A DNA stretch of 64,000 bases, taken from the NCBI GenBank assembly GCA_021186555.1, contig JAJKFL010000012.1, forward strand, positions 5,432,894-5,496,893, in the 5' to 3' direction. Shown here piece after piece: positions 34,352 through 44,507 of this stretch; position 1 is the first letter of the stretch; each line of letters begins with the position of its first letter. This DNA is from Reticulitermes speratus. Taxonomy: Eukaryota > Arthropoda > Insecta > Blattodea > Rhinotermitidae. A model generated the notes under the pieces. It saw only the letters and a program-made list of their open reading frames with translations. It ran no database searches and had not been told where the DNA came from. The translations under genes were made by a program, and so were the position numbers.

Positions 34352-34482
34352 GACACCGTATGATCTGGTAGATGGCTATCAATGTCTCTCCTTACTTGTT
34401 GACCTAATGTTCAATGTAGCCTTAAAATGGGACAATATATTCCTTCGAAACGTTAGTACCGTGTACCAAACTAGACGGTGTC
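34352..34482. mobile_element. Small foldback
   Basis: GACACCGTATGATCTGGTAG at the left is mirrored by CTAGACGGTGTC at the right, with GAAACGTTAGTACCG inside. Related to the foldback at 35679. Neighbouring 33,480-34,350 has no gene. Confidence 0.5.
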
Positions 34483-34594
34483 AACCCAGGAAACCAAACT
34501 TTGAACCTTCAGAATGATACGTGTTACTCAATCTGTTCAATACATTTTGCAATTAAATGCACATTATTAGTTACATATATTGTTAAGCACGTAG

Positions 34595-34636
34595 CTGCGA
34601 CATGTTTCGGTACAAGCTACCATCATCAGGTAGCTC
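34595..34636 (-). ncRNA. Hammerhead-like ribozyme (moderately preserved)
   Basis: Minus strand: AGCTAC, CTGATGA, extra T, GGTA-loop-TACC, GAAACATGTC, GCAGCT. Helix I pairs in five of six positions with one A-C mismatch. Core consensus intact apart from the extra U. Confidence 0.5.
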
Positions 34637-34659
34637 AGTATGCGAGGTTTAAAACCAAC

Positions 34660-36690
34660 TGCCAGTGACAAGCTATTATTTAAAAGGTTCCACAGTCTGT
34701 AGCAGGCTGCATTGTTGATATCGCTTATGTATAAAACGTACAACTTTTAGTGTTTTAAAAAGTAATGTTTAAACATGATTAAAATATTTCTTACGCAATA
34801 AACATGATTTATGGGGATTAAAACTATTGTTGCAGCTGCTAGTGGACACTAGTAGTTTGTGTCACTATATGTTGAGGTCTGTAGTGCGTATCCCAATCCA
34901 AGGTGGATCGGGTCCTGTGTTTATGATGTGTCGTGTATCGGAACCAGCAGGATACACTGAGCTAAAAGTGCACGGAATGGACAGCTTTATGTTACGTGGT
35001 GCTGCTTGTATGGAGCACTTAAGATAAACAAAATCCGGAAATTCTGGACTTAGTTCTATATTTAGTTCCAAACCACCATTTCGACGTACCTTGTAGCAGG
35101 TCAGTATGTAGCTGTCCGCAGCAACCTGTTCCAGCTCGAACCACAGTTTCACTGTAAATGCTGATCGTCGCTTGTTTGTCCCACAGAGGTATTAGCGGTA
35201 ATGGCCAATGGGGTCGCTGCACGTGTTTGGTCTGTCTTAGGATCCAAGGTCTGTGTACACGCAGAACATGGCTGACAGCTTGGTGCAGTCCATTTCCCTT
35301 TTGTCGACACTTTTGGGTGATGAGGAAGTGGGGAAAGGCGAAGGAAAGGGTTGGCGCAGGCTACGAGGCTAGTACCTGTTTTATGCCAGGATATGTCAGT
35401 GAACAATACCAGTCCTGAATACATCGGCCGATAAAACTTTAGGGGTCGACATTGTCACACTAAAGTAAGAGATAAATGCTTTTGCACAGGTAGCAGTCGC
35501 TAAGTCATACACCCTCGCCAGGCGAAGGCCCACCGCTTACTGCCGCATTCCTTAAGTACCTTCCGAGTCTCAAGTTACCGGAACTGAACATCAAAATTGT
35601 ATGTCTTGAATGTTGTAATGTGACATTTGAAATGAAGGAGAAATAAATCTATACGTAATGTTATCGTTCTGGATAACGACACCGTGTAGTCTGGTAGGTG
35701 TTTACCAATGTTTCGGAGGCACATACTGCCATCCACCCTGAGCATGGAGGCAGTATATTTCACCGAAATATTGGTAACCACTTACCGGATTACACACTGT
35801 CATACATCAAAACATAGCAATATGATTGGGGTTGTTCCTTGCCTTAATTGCACCTAATAGTGGTAACTATATGTACCAACTGGTACAACATTCAGAACAC
35901 TCTCCAAATCTGCCTTCGCCAATGAAACTCCGTATAAATTTTGCGCAGGCCAGTAACAAAATTGGATTCAGGCAGACAGAATGTCGTCTTATTTTTGTGA
36001 AGTTTCATTTGACTAATGCAGTTGAAACAGCAAGTTTATAACACTGTAAGAACAGAAGGCCGGATTTATATTCATTAAACAGTTTATAGAACATTATTAC
36101 TGAGCGAGCATTTTCAGATAGAAGAAATGAATTTCTTGTTTTACAGCGCAGTGCTACTAAAAGGAATTCGACATAAGATGAAGCGATAGGAGTTTGGGGA
36201 AACAGCGTAAGGGAGAAGTTTATGATATGTAGTTCTGGTCACATAATGTTAGGGCCGTAAAGAAAGGGGGATGAAGTGGGCGAGACATGTAGCATGAGAC
36301 AAATTTATGAGATAGCGATATGGAGGGAAAATATGGTGGAGAGAACCGCTTTTTAGACCTCGACATAGATGGTAAGATAATAATAACGTGCAATAACAAA
36401 GAATGGAAGGTGCAAACTAGCTTTTTCTGGCTCAGGATACAAACAAATAAAGGATTTTTGTGAAAGCGGTAGGAATTAGTTATGAATACAGATCAGTGAA
36501 ATATTACTTCCTCTAAAGAATGCTGGGTTACCTAAGGTGGGTTTTAGAAACACGTGAGAGACTTATCACCTGAATTTACTTAGGCCTAGCTACGTTACGT
36601 GAGACTGAAGTGGAATGCTTACTGAGGAGCTGTACGATCTGTACTCCTCACGAAATAATATTCGAGTGACAAAATCAGAAGAATGTGATT
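34660..36690. other. Unassigned stretch with antisense open frames
   Basis: Minus-strand frames of 60-95 codons overlap at 34,865-35,424, but their composition and stops suggest a decayed repeat rather than a gene. A compact foldback lies at 35,679-35,803 (ACACCGTGTAGTCTGG ... CCGGATTACACACTGT, with TTTCGG/CCGAAA inside). I recognise no gene in 35,810-36,690. Confidence 0.4.
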
Positions 36691-36970
36691 AACATGGTAG
36701 TTGGAACGAACGGGGAGGGCAGAAAGGCGTTCATGACTTTGGTGGGGAAATGTGAGGAAAAGAGACAACTTGGAAGACCTAGGTGTAGACAGAATTATGA
36801 TATTAAAATTGGTCATAAGAAATGAGATAAGGCTGGGACTGGGTTGATCTGGCTCAGGATATGTTGCAGTGGCGGATTGTTGTGAACACGGTAACGCAAT
36901 TTAGGGTTCCATAAAATGCACAGTATTTCTTGACCGCTTTAGCAACTGTTAGTTTTGACGAAGGACTCCG
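36690..36970 (+). mobile_element. LINE 3' fragment
   Basis: KRQLGRPRC-type motif with several stops, then a 3' region (TCTGGCTCAGGATATGTTGC, TGTGAACACGGTAACGCAAT) matching the fragments in units A, B and D. Strongly decayed. Confidence 0.6.
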
Positions 36971-37328
36971 CTCTATTGCGTCCAGTGCACATAGATGTGT
37001 CACAGCCTATTTCTGGTATTGCTGTGATAGTTCTACTGTGACAGCAGGCCAACACAGTGAAGTCTGTTCATTCCATTTGGGCCCAATGTAAATAACTGTT
37101 GGTCCAAACACATTCCTAGAGTGCAGGACTGGAGTATGGCTGTTACATGAAAGGAGTATCAAGGTATGGCACATGGGCTTAATTTTTGTGAAGAGCTTTG
37201 AACTATATGTTTTTCATTTCTTTTGTCACTCAGTTTCGAAATATCTTCAAGATTTGAATTATGGTCGGTTTATAAATACTTAAACTATATGGTTGATAGT
37301 CAATTTTGGATTAAGATACAAAATACAT

Positions 37329-37590
37329 GCCGATCCCAGTGGCCGTGCGGTCTAAGGCGTGGGTCTTCGGCCGCTCGCTTACTGGGATTGTGGGTTCGAA
37401 TCCCACCACGAGCATGGATGTCTGTCTCTTGTGAGTATTGTGTGTTGTCAGGTAGAGGTCTTTGCGACGGGCTGATCACTCGTCCAGAGGAGTCCTACCG
37501 AGTGTGTTGTGTCTAAATGTGTGTGATCGTGAAGGCGGCCTAGGCCCACCAGGGGGCTGACGAGCTACTAAAAAAAAAAAAAAAAAAAAA
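37329..37590 (+). mobile_element. tRNA-derived SINE, family S1, full length with poly(A)
   Basis: CCGATCCCAGTGGCCGTGCG head, B box GGTTCGAATCCC, internal GATGTCTGTCTCTTGTGAG and CCAGAGGAGTCCTACCG, ending in about 20 A. It abuts the start of tandem unit A and appears to replace whatever preceded it. Confidence 0.88.
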
Positions 37591-37599
37591 GCAACAATT

Positions 37600-37902
37600 T
37601 TGTTGCAGCAAGTTGTGCAGTTGTCATGCAGCCACTTTCCACAGACAGCGTTTTATCCAGTCGCATTCCTCTTTTGTTACACAGCAGTATTGCTTACATT
37701 CTTTACAGCGGTCACTGTCGTCATTTTTATCAGAATTAGAATTCGGAGTGTGAAACTTTTCTTGAAATTACTCTTCATATGTTTGGCTTTTAGTTTCTTC
37801 TCCTGGATGATTTGCGAACTAGTGAGAACTCCCCATGGAGACTTCTCGTTACCATTGTTGGCCCCGAGTTTGATAATTTTGGTGGAGGGGACAGTTACAT
37901 GA
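37600..37902 (+). CDS. Small hydrophobic reading frame at unit start (doubtful)
   Basis: A 100-codon frame with two hydrophobic runs (LFCYTAVLLTFFTAVTVVIF and LFLKLLFICLAFSFFSW) separated by a basic RIRIRSVKLF stretch. Unit B keeps it (44597-44875, 92 codons); unit C breaks it by one extra T near 52,549. A second frame overlapping its end (to 38015) reads WMDVDGWTDAGVKARLF and is kept in A and B but not C. With only recently duplicated copies to compare, conservation says little. I recognise no family and give it low weight. Confidence 0.2.
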   Translation: MLQQVVQLSCSHFPQTAFYPVAFLFCYTAVLLTFFTAVTVVIFIRIRIRSVKLFLKLLFICLAFSFFSWMICELVRTPHGDFSLPLLAPSLIILVEGTVT

Positions 37903-38203
37903 GTTTTAGTTCGCGTTTTTTTCCCTCAGAAACCTGGATGGATGTTGATGGATGGACGGATGCAGGAGTGAAGGCGCGCCTTTTTAATGCGTTCTTTAAA
38001 ACGGAGCAGGGGTAAATAAATTATATTACAGTCGATAGGCGACAGTTTTGTAGTCTTTCATTAACATATCGTTGAAAATGCAGCATACAGTTTGATGTAT
38101 GAGTATAGGTCAACGTAGCGAGTTAGAGTATATGTGGGGCAACGTTACCCATCGTTCAGTGGGGCGACTGTACCCAAATGTGGAGCAAAGAATCCCCGGC
38201 AGA

Positions 38204-38211
38204 TCACGTGA
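38204..38211. promoter_or_regulatory. E-box TCACGTGA
   Basis: Palindromic CACGTG-core site repeated in units A, B (near 45,174) and C (near 53,024). No associated promoter can be seen. Confidence 0.25.
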
Positions 38212-39193
38212 CAATGGCGTGGTTTGCGAAAGTTTCTAACGATATAAAACACTACAGAAAAGGTCACTGTCCTTTTCACACAAACTATTGGTAAAAATTA
38301 CTATATGCATAAGCTAAAGAATAGCTCCCTGAAATATATACGGTTACAAATCACGTTACTTGCTTTACAAAATAATGTCAGGGCGTTGAGAAAAACACAG
38401 CAACAGTCACTTGCACATTCCCACACTCACCACTGGAAGAACTTCTAACTTCTCAGTATGTGCAGCTTCCTAGAGCTGAGTTTTCGAAGTAACTGATGGT
38501 GGGGCATCACTAGTCAGGCAGGCAAATATGCTCTTTGTGCTCTGTAGGCAGTTGCATCCAGCTATGAGGCAGTTGGAACATCCGGGATGTAAAACAACTG
38601 GTGATAACGGTTATCAAGTCGATAGGACTGGGATCGGGGGTGGAACGATGGTGTGAAATGGCGCATGAAGGAAAACAAGGCAGAGAAATAAGAATGCATG
38701 AACAAAGGACGAGTCGAACGAGCAGTTTTGGCAGGTCGAAACATGTGAACTGCTCAGTGTCACACGTATTGTTCGTTGTCAGATATGATAGGTGACTCCA
38801 TGTGGAAGGTTGACAGTATCTATTGCTATAAGTATATATGCTCACATATGTGTGTATATTTGTCATTACCTTTAAGTACAGTTTCATTATAACACTGTGC
38901 TCAACCAATCACATCCACCGCTGTACGTTAGGTACATTCAAGACTTTCTGACTCACAATACGTCGAGAGCCGTTTTCTGTTAACAATGTTTATGTCAAAT
39001 ATCTTATTGACGGCCTATTGAAATTGCTTAGAACTATATACTCCATGATATGTTTTTAACGGGAAACTTAAGTTCGAAAATACTACAGTGCAGAGACCTC
39101 TAAAGATGTCTGAAGTATATACAGAATATGTTGAGTTGTATAAAATATTATAACAGATTTGTACTTAATGGTTTACTGTTTGTCAGTGTCTGC

Positions 39194-39224
39194 ATGACTG
39201 ACTGACTGACTGACTGACTGACTG
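39194..39224. repeat. (GACT)n microsatellite
   Basis: About seven GACT repeats; the same site has about five in unit B (46,256-46,277) and only two in unit C (54,087). 38,020-40,600 otherwise shows no gene. Confidence 0.85.
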
Positions 39225-40624
39225 CCTGATAACCGTGCAAATTGGCTACCGAATTACTGGCACACGAGCTACGTCACAAAATGTTCGTAGCTGTGTACTG
39301 GACTTGCTGTGTAGACTGGCTGTCGAAGGTAGAAGCTGTTTAAGTGACAGACTGACCAACTGAGCATCAAAGTAACTCTTTGTTTCAGAGTAGCATAGCT
39401 AATCATGGACCAGTCTGTGGAGATATTTCAAGCTTCATTCACAACTTCACAGCCTACAACATAAAACATATTTAAAATTTTGCCTTATCAAATATTTTAT
39501 GCAAAGCATGTCGCCTACGTGATGGAACCATTGCGGCAGTAGTCGGCGCCTGGTGTCGAGCCGAGATGCATGTTTGTTGCTTGCCTGACCAACACAGGTA
39601 GAGTTCACGGCAGGCTTGCTGACTTACTGGTATGTGATGATAAGTCAGTGTACAGAACAGTGATACATAGCAATAAATAATTATATTACACTACACACAG
39701 TGATGTTACTTCTGATTTGTCTGAAGAGATTCAACCCGCTCTTTGTTAACCTGAGAAAGAACACTGTTATGTATGTACATAATTCTTGTTACATTTATAG
39801 CAATAATTTGTTTCGTGCAGTCCACTAAATTTGAGAAGAAGCTTATCTTACAATCCCAAATACATATTTTGATCTAGACAGTAATTACATAATTAAACAT
39901 GCTAATTTCTTTTTACTGTTCTGATGTCCGTATGTATTTTCTTATCGATTAGTATTGACTTAAAACAACAATTAATCAACACAAGCACAACACAATAACA
40001 CAAGCCAAGATGCATTGAATAAACGCAGTAGCTCCAAAATTATTCAATGGCTGAAGAATGCAACCTGTTAGCTCATCGTATTGATATGTAAGGCACAAAC
40101 AAGACACAATACCCCCTTCTCCTCAGACACCACCTACATTATACCAGCAATCATACACTAGGTAAGCTGCAGTACCAAACTGGCACTGTGCACACTGCAC
40201 ATTGTTCTCAAGGCTGTGTCAGATTAGCTCACTTCAAATTTAAAAAGTGTCCTTTGACCTTAATACTATAACAGCTACTGAAAACCAGGACCGTCCCACA
40301 AGAACAGAGACAAATGGGAGACCAATATGCAAGTAATTTAATGCAATCAACGAGAAGGGTTCAACAGGAACAGAGAAAATTCCAAACAGGAGGGCGTATC
40401 AGTCACACAGCACTTTATTATTATCTATAACATAAGTAGAACAAATTAACAAAATACTGGTGTGTCAGAGCGCCTACAGATTACAGATAGCATAAGGCAT
40501 GGCATATAGCAGAGAAAAAGGTATGCAATTATTGTACATTATGAGCCTTTACTTAAAGATAAGTGAATATGTTTCAACTTAATTTTTTTTAAATTTTTAT
40601 GCACTTATAAACAGACAACATTAA

Positions 40625-40800
40625 AACAGAAATTAAAGAAAAGGAATGGGAGAATGTGGACAGGATTTACGTGGCCCAGAACAGAGAGCAGTGGTTAGCT
40701 TTTGTGAACGTGGTAATGAAACTGTGGGTTCCGTAGAAGTTAGGGAGCCTCTCAACTAGCTGAGGAACTATCGGCTTCTCAAGATGGATTGTGCTGCATT
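40625..40800 (+). mobile_element. LINE 3' fragment in unit A
   Basis: Frame reads VDRIYVAQNREQWLAFVNVV, the last residues of an insect non-LTR RT protein, then a 3' UTR (CTCAACTAGCTGAGGAACTA). Copies sit at the same place in units B and D, so the insertion predates the duplications. Confidence 0.75.
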
Positions 40801-40996
40801 TAGTTAGTTAATCGTGCATGTAAAATATTTTCCATGTACAAATATTTCAAATTAAAATGCAGACTGCAATATAGGCATGGTATTATTTTGTTACAACAGA
40901 CAGCAGTCAACAGGGAGTACATAAGTCAGAGTACTAAGCAGGGAAATGCGAAGTTACGGTAAACGATATAAGATGAAGGGGGTAAATAGCATCTTG

Positions 40997-41425
40997 CTAG
41001 TCACTGTCCTCAGAGTCAGAGGAAACACACTCGTTCACAACTGCCTTAGCTGCAGTGCTACCTCCGATACTTCCTGCAATACCACCAACGAGTCCGCCAA
41101 TAAAAGCACCAGGCACAGCTCCAGCTCCACCAAACGCTGCTCCAATCGCTCCACCAACATAGGCACCAGCAGTACTTCCTGCCACAGCCGTTGCCTGGCC
41201 ACCAGTCACTGATGCTACTGCTCTTAATGTGCGCTTTCCTAGACGTTTCTTCTTTGTCTTTGTACTGTCAGTATAAATGGCTTTACCTACTTGGTATGTA
41301 TCTACTGCAATGCCTGTGATATCTGCACCTCTTCGAAGTACGTTGATGGCAGTTTCAAGACGTCCAGTAGGAATTCTTCCGATATGGATGTCGACCCACC
41401 TTCTATCATCATCGTCAGATTCCAT
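40997..41425 (-). CDS. Glycine-zipper small protein, unit A
   Basis: 142 residues from the ATG at 41425. I prefer this start to the frame's first ATG (41494) because unit B has a stop in between and because TTGTTGACAG just upstream looks like a splice acceptor. Order: acidic N-terminus (ESDDDD), GRL...TYQVGKAIYTD, a basic cluster KTKKKRLGKR, about 60 small/hydrophobic residues with glycine-zipper spacing (GAYVGGAIGAAFGGAGAV, GAFIGGLVGGIAGSIGG), and an acidic SDSEDSD end suited to CK2. The zipper could form a membrane helical hairpin. There is no signal peptide. Function unknown. The first about 20 residues are in a different frame from unit B's, owing to indels in a TCATCA-rich tract. Confidence 0.7.
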   Translation of the reverse strand: MESDDDDRRWVDIHIGRIPTGRLETAINVLRRGADITGIAVDTYQVGKAIYTDSTKTKKKRLGKRTLRAVASVTGGQATAVAGSTAGAYVGGAIGAAFGGAGAVPGAFIGGLVGGIAGSIGGSTAAKAVVNECVSSDSEDSD

Positions 41426-41567
41426 TTCTGTCAACAAATAAGAGATACAAGATTGTATATTGTTCATACCGTGCATTTTCATCTGATCGCACATTTTTTA
41501 AACCAACAAAATGCACACCTGTTATTTATTATACAATATAACTTATTTGTACAATAAAATCAGTGCA

Positions 41568-41609
41568 ACATGTTTCGGTTCCCTATTATGGAACCATCAT
41601 CAGGGACCC
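41568..41609 (-). ncRNA. Hammerhead-like motif, unit A
   Basis: Minus strand: CTGATGA (41603-41597), extra T, GGTTCC-loop-GGAACC helix II, GAAACATGTT. The core and helix II are intact, but I see no helix I pairing between GGGTCC and GCACTG. Probably a relic of the same Penelope-like family. Confidence 0.45.
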
Positions 41610-41912
41610 GTACCGTTACACAAAATCACAGAACAACAAGTGAAGGTACATATTAAAAGGTCAAGATGTAAGATGTAGGTTTTGTCAGTTGCTATTTGTG
41701 GGTCCGCTGAAAGTTAGATTTAAACACAAAGTTAAAATTAGATAAAACATATACTTAAATTTTTGTATAGATATATAAGAAACTGATAAGGCAGAACGGC
41801 TGTTGAAATAGCAACACTGTACATAGCTGCGTGTCAGACGTCGTGTTTATCTATGGAAGGCTAGGACGGTACTAGTGGTAACTTGAAACAGCAGGTTGTG
41901 GGTGGGTCTAGG

Positions 41913-41933
41913 TCACGTGATGGCGTGACGTCA
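41913..41933. promoter_or_regulatory. E-box plus CRE upstream of the unit A glycine-zipper gene
   Basis: TCACGTGA (41913-41920) and a full cAMP-response palindrome TGACGTCA (41926-41933), spaced by five bases and repeated unchanged in unit B. They lie about 490 bp upstream of the chosen start. If the gene has a short upstream exon this is a plausible promoter; that is inference. Confidence 0.4.
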
Positions 41934-42876
41934 CTGGAAGTCGTAGAGGAGTCGGAAGAGTGGATTATATTCTGCGTTTTGTTCAGGGACAAGTTTTATA
42001 TTCCGTGCATGTAACTGAATATAAAACTGTTCGAAGGAATTCATATAAGTGTCTTTATTTTCCTGTTTGAGTAATGTATCAATGATAACGTGGGCTCATG
42101 TAAACTGCGCAGACACAGAAGGAAATTCTCCCATTTTATAAATGTGATATTTGCAAAGCTAAAATTAACATTTTTAACAGTTTTACCATTTTACAGAATA
42201 TCGTGTCCGGTTCTACCCGACATATTGCATCATGCTGCGAAAACAGACTTGTCTTTGCCTTACACTTTCCTTATCATAAAATAAAACTGTAGTGTCCAAC
42301 TTACGTTTATAAGTAAAGATACTCATAAATTTTCTTATACTGTTTGAGATTTGGTACTTCATCTCACCGAAAGAAATTATCGACAGAGTAGCTTAAGTTT
42401 CCGGTACTCCCCGACTTATCCCTACATGCATCGCCAACCATGGGCTCAGGTCCATGTAGCTTTATACTCATGCTTCTTAAAATGATTGTAGGCCTATTGT
42501 AAAATTATGTAATCTTTACATAATATGACCTAAAGAAATGGTAATATTGTATATGATTATCATATAGGCAGTTGAATAATTACAGCTTTGTATGACTGTA
42601 TTCGAAAAATTACTTGTTGACTGATCTTATCTGAAGAAAGCTGCTGTTCTTGGTGTTATTTAAACTAAATTTCGCAGACAGCGATATTGCTCGGCTACCT
42701 AAACGAACAGGAAGGTATCAACTAAGCTTAAAGGTAACTGCAGGCAGCCTCTGTTGTGCGTCACGATAATACCGCGAGGAGTGGATGAAGACGCTAAGAT
42801 AGACGAGGTGCTGCGTTGGAATTATCGTAACTGCGGACTGTAGATAGCTATGTAGCTTGCCTGTTAGAAACACATT

Positions 42877-43136
42877 TTTTTGTATGTCTCGACAGCCCTA
42901 TATGGGCCTGGGCCTCCTCGTTTCGTCGAGGTTTCATGATCACACATTTTAGACACACCACACTCGGTAGGACTCCTCTGGACGAGGGATCAGCTCGTCG
43001 CAGAGACCTCTACCTGACAACACACAACACTCACAAGAGACAGACATCCATGCCTTCGGCGGTATTCGAACCCACGATCCTAGTAAGCGAGCGGCCGAAG
43101 ACCCACGCCTTAGGCCGCACGGCCACTGGGATCGGC
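42877..43136 (-). mobile_element. SINE S1 in unit A
   Basis: Full S1 element on the minus strand with 14-bp target duplication GTTAGAAACACATT at 42863-42876 and 43137-43150. Present at the same site in unit B, so it predates the A/B duplication. Confidence 0.88.
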
Positions 43137-43741
43137 GTTAGAAACACATTAGATGATATAAATTAAACTCAGTGATAACAGATAACATGCGAGGTATCGG
43201 ACAGAAGGAGTGTGAAGGCAGTACAGGTAGTTCAGAATTTCGTGTTTCCTGTTACACCCAACATCTTTCCCTTTATTAATTTTGAGCAGGGATGAACACT
43301 TCACATAAGCAGGTTAGTCTTGCGGACTACGCATTTGTATACGTCACTGCAGGCTTCCTCCGCGATATTGATGAGATCTGCGCTCACCTGGGGTATTACG
43401 CAGCGTCGGACGGTAACCCTTTACCGACGTTTCGGGACAACGTCAAGGGTCAAGTAGTCTGTCGTTTGTACACTGAGAAAATGAAGTACTTCCATGCATT
43501 TAAAATTTATTTTTGAACAACCAGTACTCCCTTAACTATCCAAGAAAGTCGGAGTTGATAACCGGTTGTCCATCGATTGTACGAGTAACCTGAGCATGAT
43601 TAAACACCCAGTCCACATCCTGACACACGTTCTGTTTAGGATCCAGTTTAATATTATCCTCTCATCTGCTTCTAGATGAAAGAAATTAAGGGCATGAAAA
43701 CAAGGGTAACAAGACATTGCTAAATATGTTTTCTTTGTAAA

Positions 43742-43923
43742 ATTGTAAAGTTCTCCCTAGAACAGGCCACGAAGGGCCAGAGGGGGAGTAGAGGTATAGC
43801 TCTACTCTTTCCTTAACCTCGGCGCTAGATGGTGGTGGGTGGTCAACTCCACGCCCCGGCCGCCTTAACTCCGAGAAAGAGACCCGGTACCCATTGTACA
43901 GGAGTCTGGGTGGGCCCCAGGTT
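43742..43923 (-). mobile_element. Truncated SINE S2 in unit A
   Basis: S2 tail and body (CTAGAACAGGCCACGAAGGG, TGGTGGGTGGTCAACTCCAC) ending at GGGTGGGCCCCAGG; the tRNA-like head is missing. Same truncation in unit B (51203-51383). Confidence 0.75.
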
Positions 43924-44094
43924 CTCTTCGTAATATTAACTTAGATGTTCGACTATGTAATTTATATTTACTGCTGAAGCCTGTAAAGTAAACAGTTTCA
44001 ATACATTTTCCAGCTGTGTCAGCGTGCTGCTGTGGACGTGTGTATCAGCGTTGAGAGCTGAATTTTCCTTTCCCCTGATTTACAATGGAAAACG

Positions 44095-44280
44095 GTGTAG
44101 CATGATCCACACACATTCTAGGGCCCAAGATATTCAATGGTCACCGGCGACTTTTCCCCGGGAGCTAAGCGGTCGGGGCGTGAGTGTTAACACCCACCTC
44201 CACGAAATTGAGAGTTTACGAATGCGTGGAACTCTACCTCCACTCTCCTATATGCCTGCATGGTGTGCTTAGGGAAGACG
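44095..44280 (+). mobile_element. SINE S4 body in unit A
   Basis: GGGAGCTAAGCGGTCGGGGC, ACCCACCTCCACGAAATTGA and CTGCATGGTGTGCTTAGG match the S4 body seen at 16,090 and 32,110. Repeated at 51,555-51,745 in unit B. Confidence 0.6.
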
Positions 44281-44322
44281 TGGACCTTTTATTTTACTGA
44301 TTTGCAAAGCACAGTAACTAGG

Positions 44323-44507
44323 AGACTGTCTGCTGTGTATGTAGACTGTCTGCTGTGTATGTAGACTGTCTTTCTCTGTATGTAGACTGTCTGCTATGTG
44401 AGTAGGCTGTCTGCTGTGTATGTAGACTATTTCTGTGTATGTAGACTGTCTGCTATGTGTGTAGGCTGTCTGCTGTGTATGTAGACTCTATGCTGTGTAT
44501 GTAGACT
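44323..44507. repeat. 20-bp minisatellite at the A/B junction, about 9 units
   Basis: Unit GACTGTCTGCTGTGTATGTA with variants (GCTATGTG, TTTCTCTGTA). It lies immediately before the unit B start. Confidence 0.9.

Noticed and set aside
34865..35424. Minus-strand protein gene made of overlapping 60-95 codon frames
   Set aside because: The frames change repeatedly, no domain is visible, and no splice-consistent arrangement can be supported.
37329..37590. tRNA gene candidates at B-box motifs (also 15955, 17187, 20278, 22147, 31935, 42877, 54140)
   Set aside because: A-box and B-box are present, but no complete cloverleaf can be drawn, copies are repeated with target duplications, and bodies extend to 250-300 bp: these are SINEs.
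40946..41212. Serine/threonine-rich plus-strand frame over the glycine-zipper gene (also 48402-48665)
   Set aside because: It is the antisense reading of the repetitive Gly/Ala codons of the minus-strand gene.
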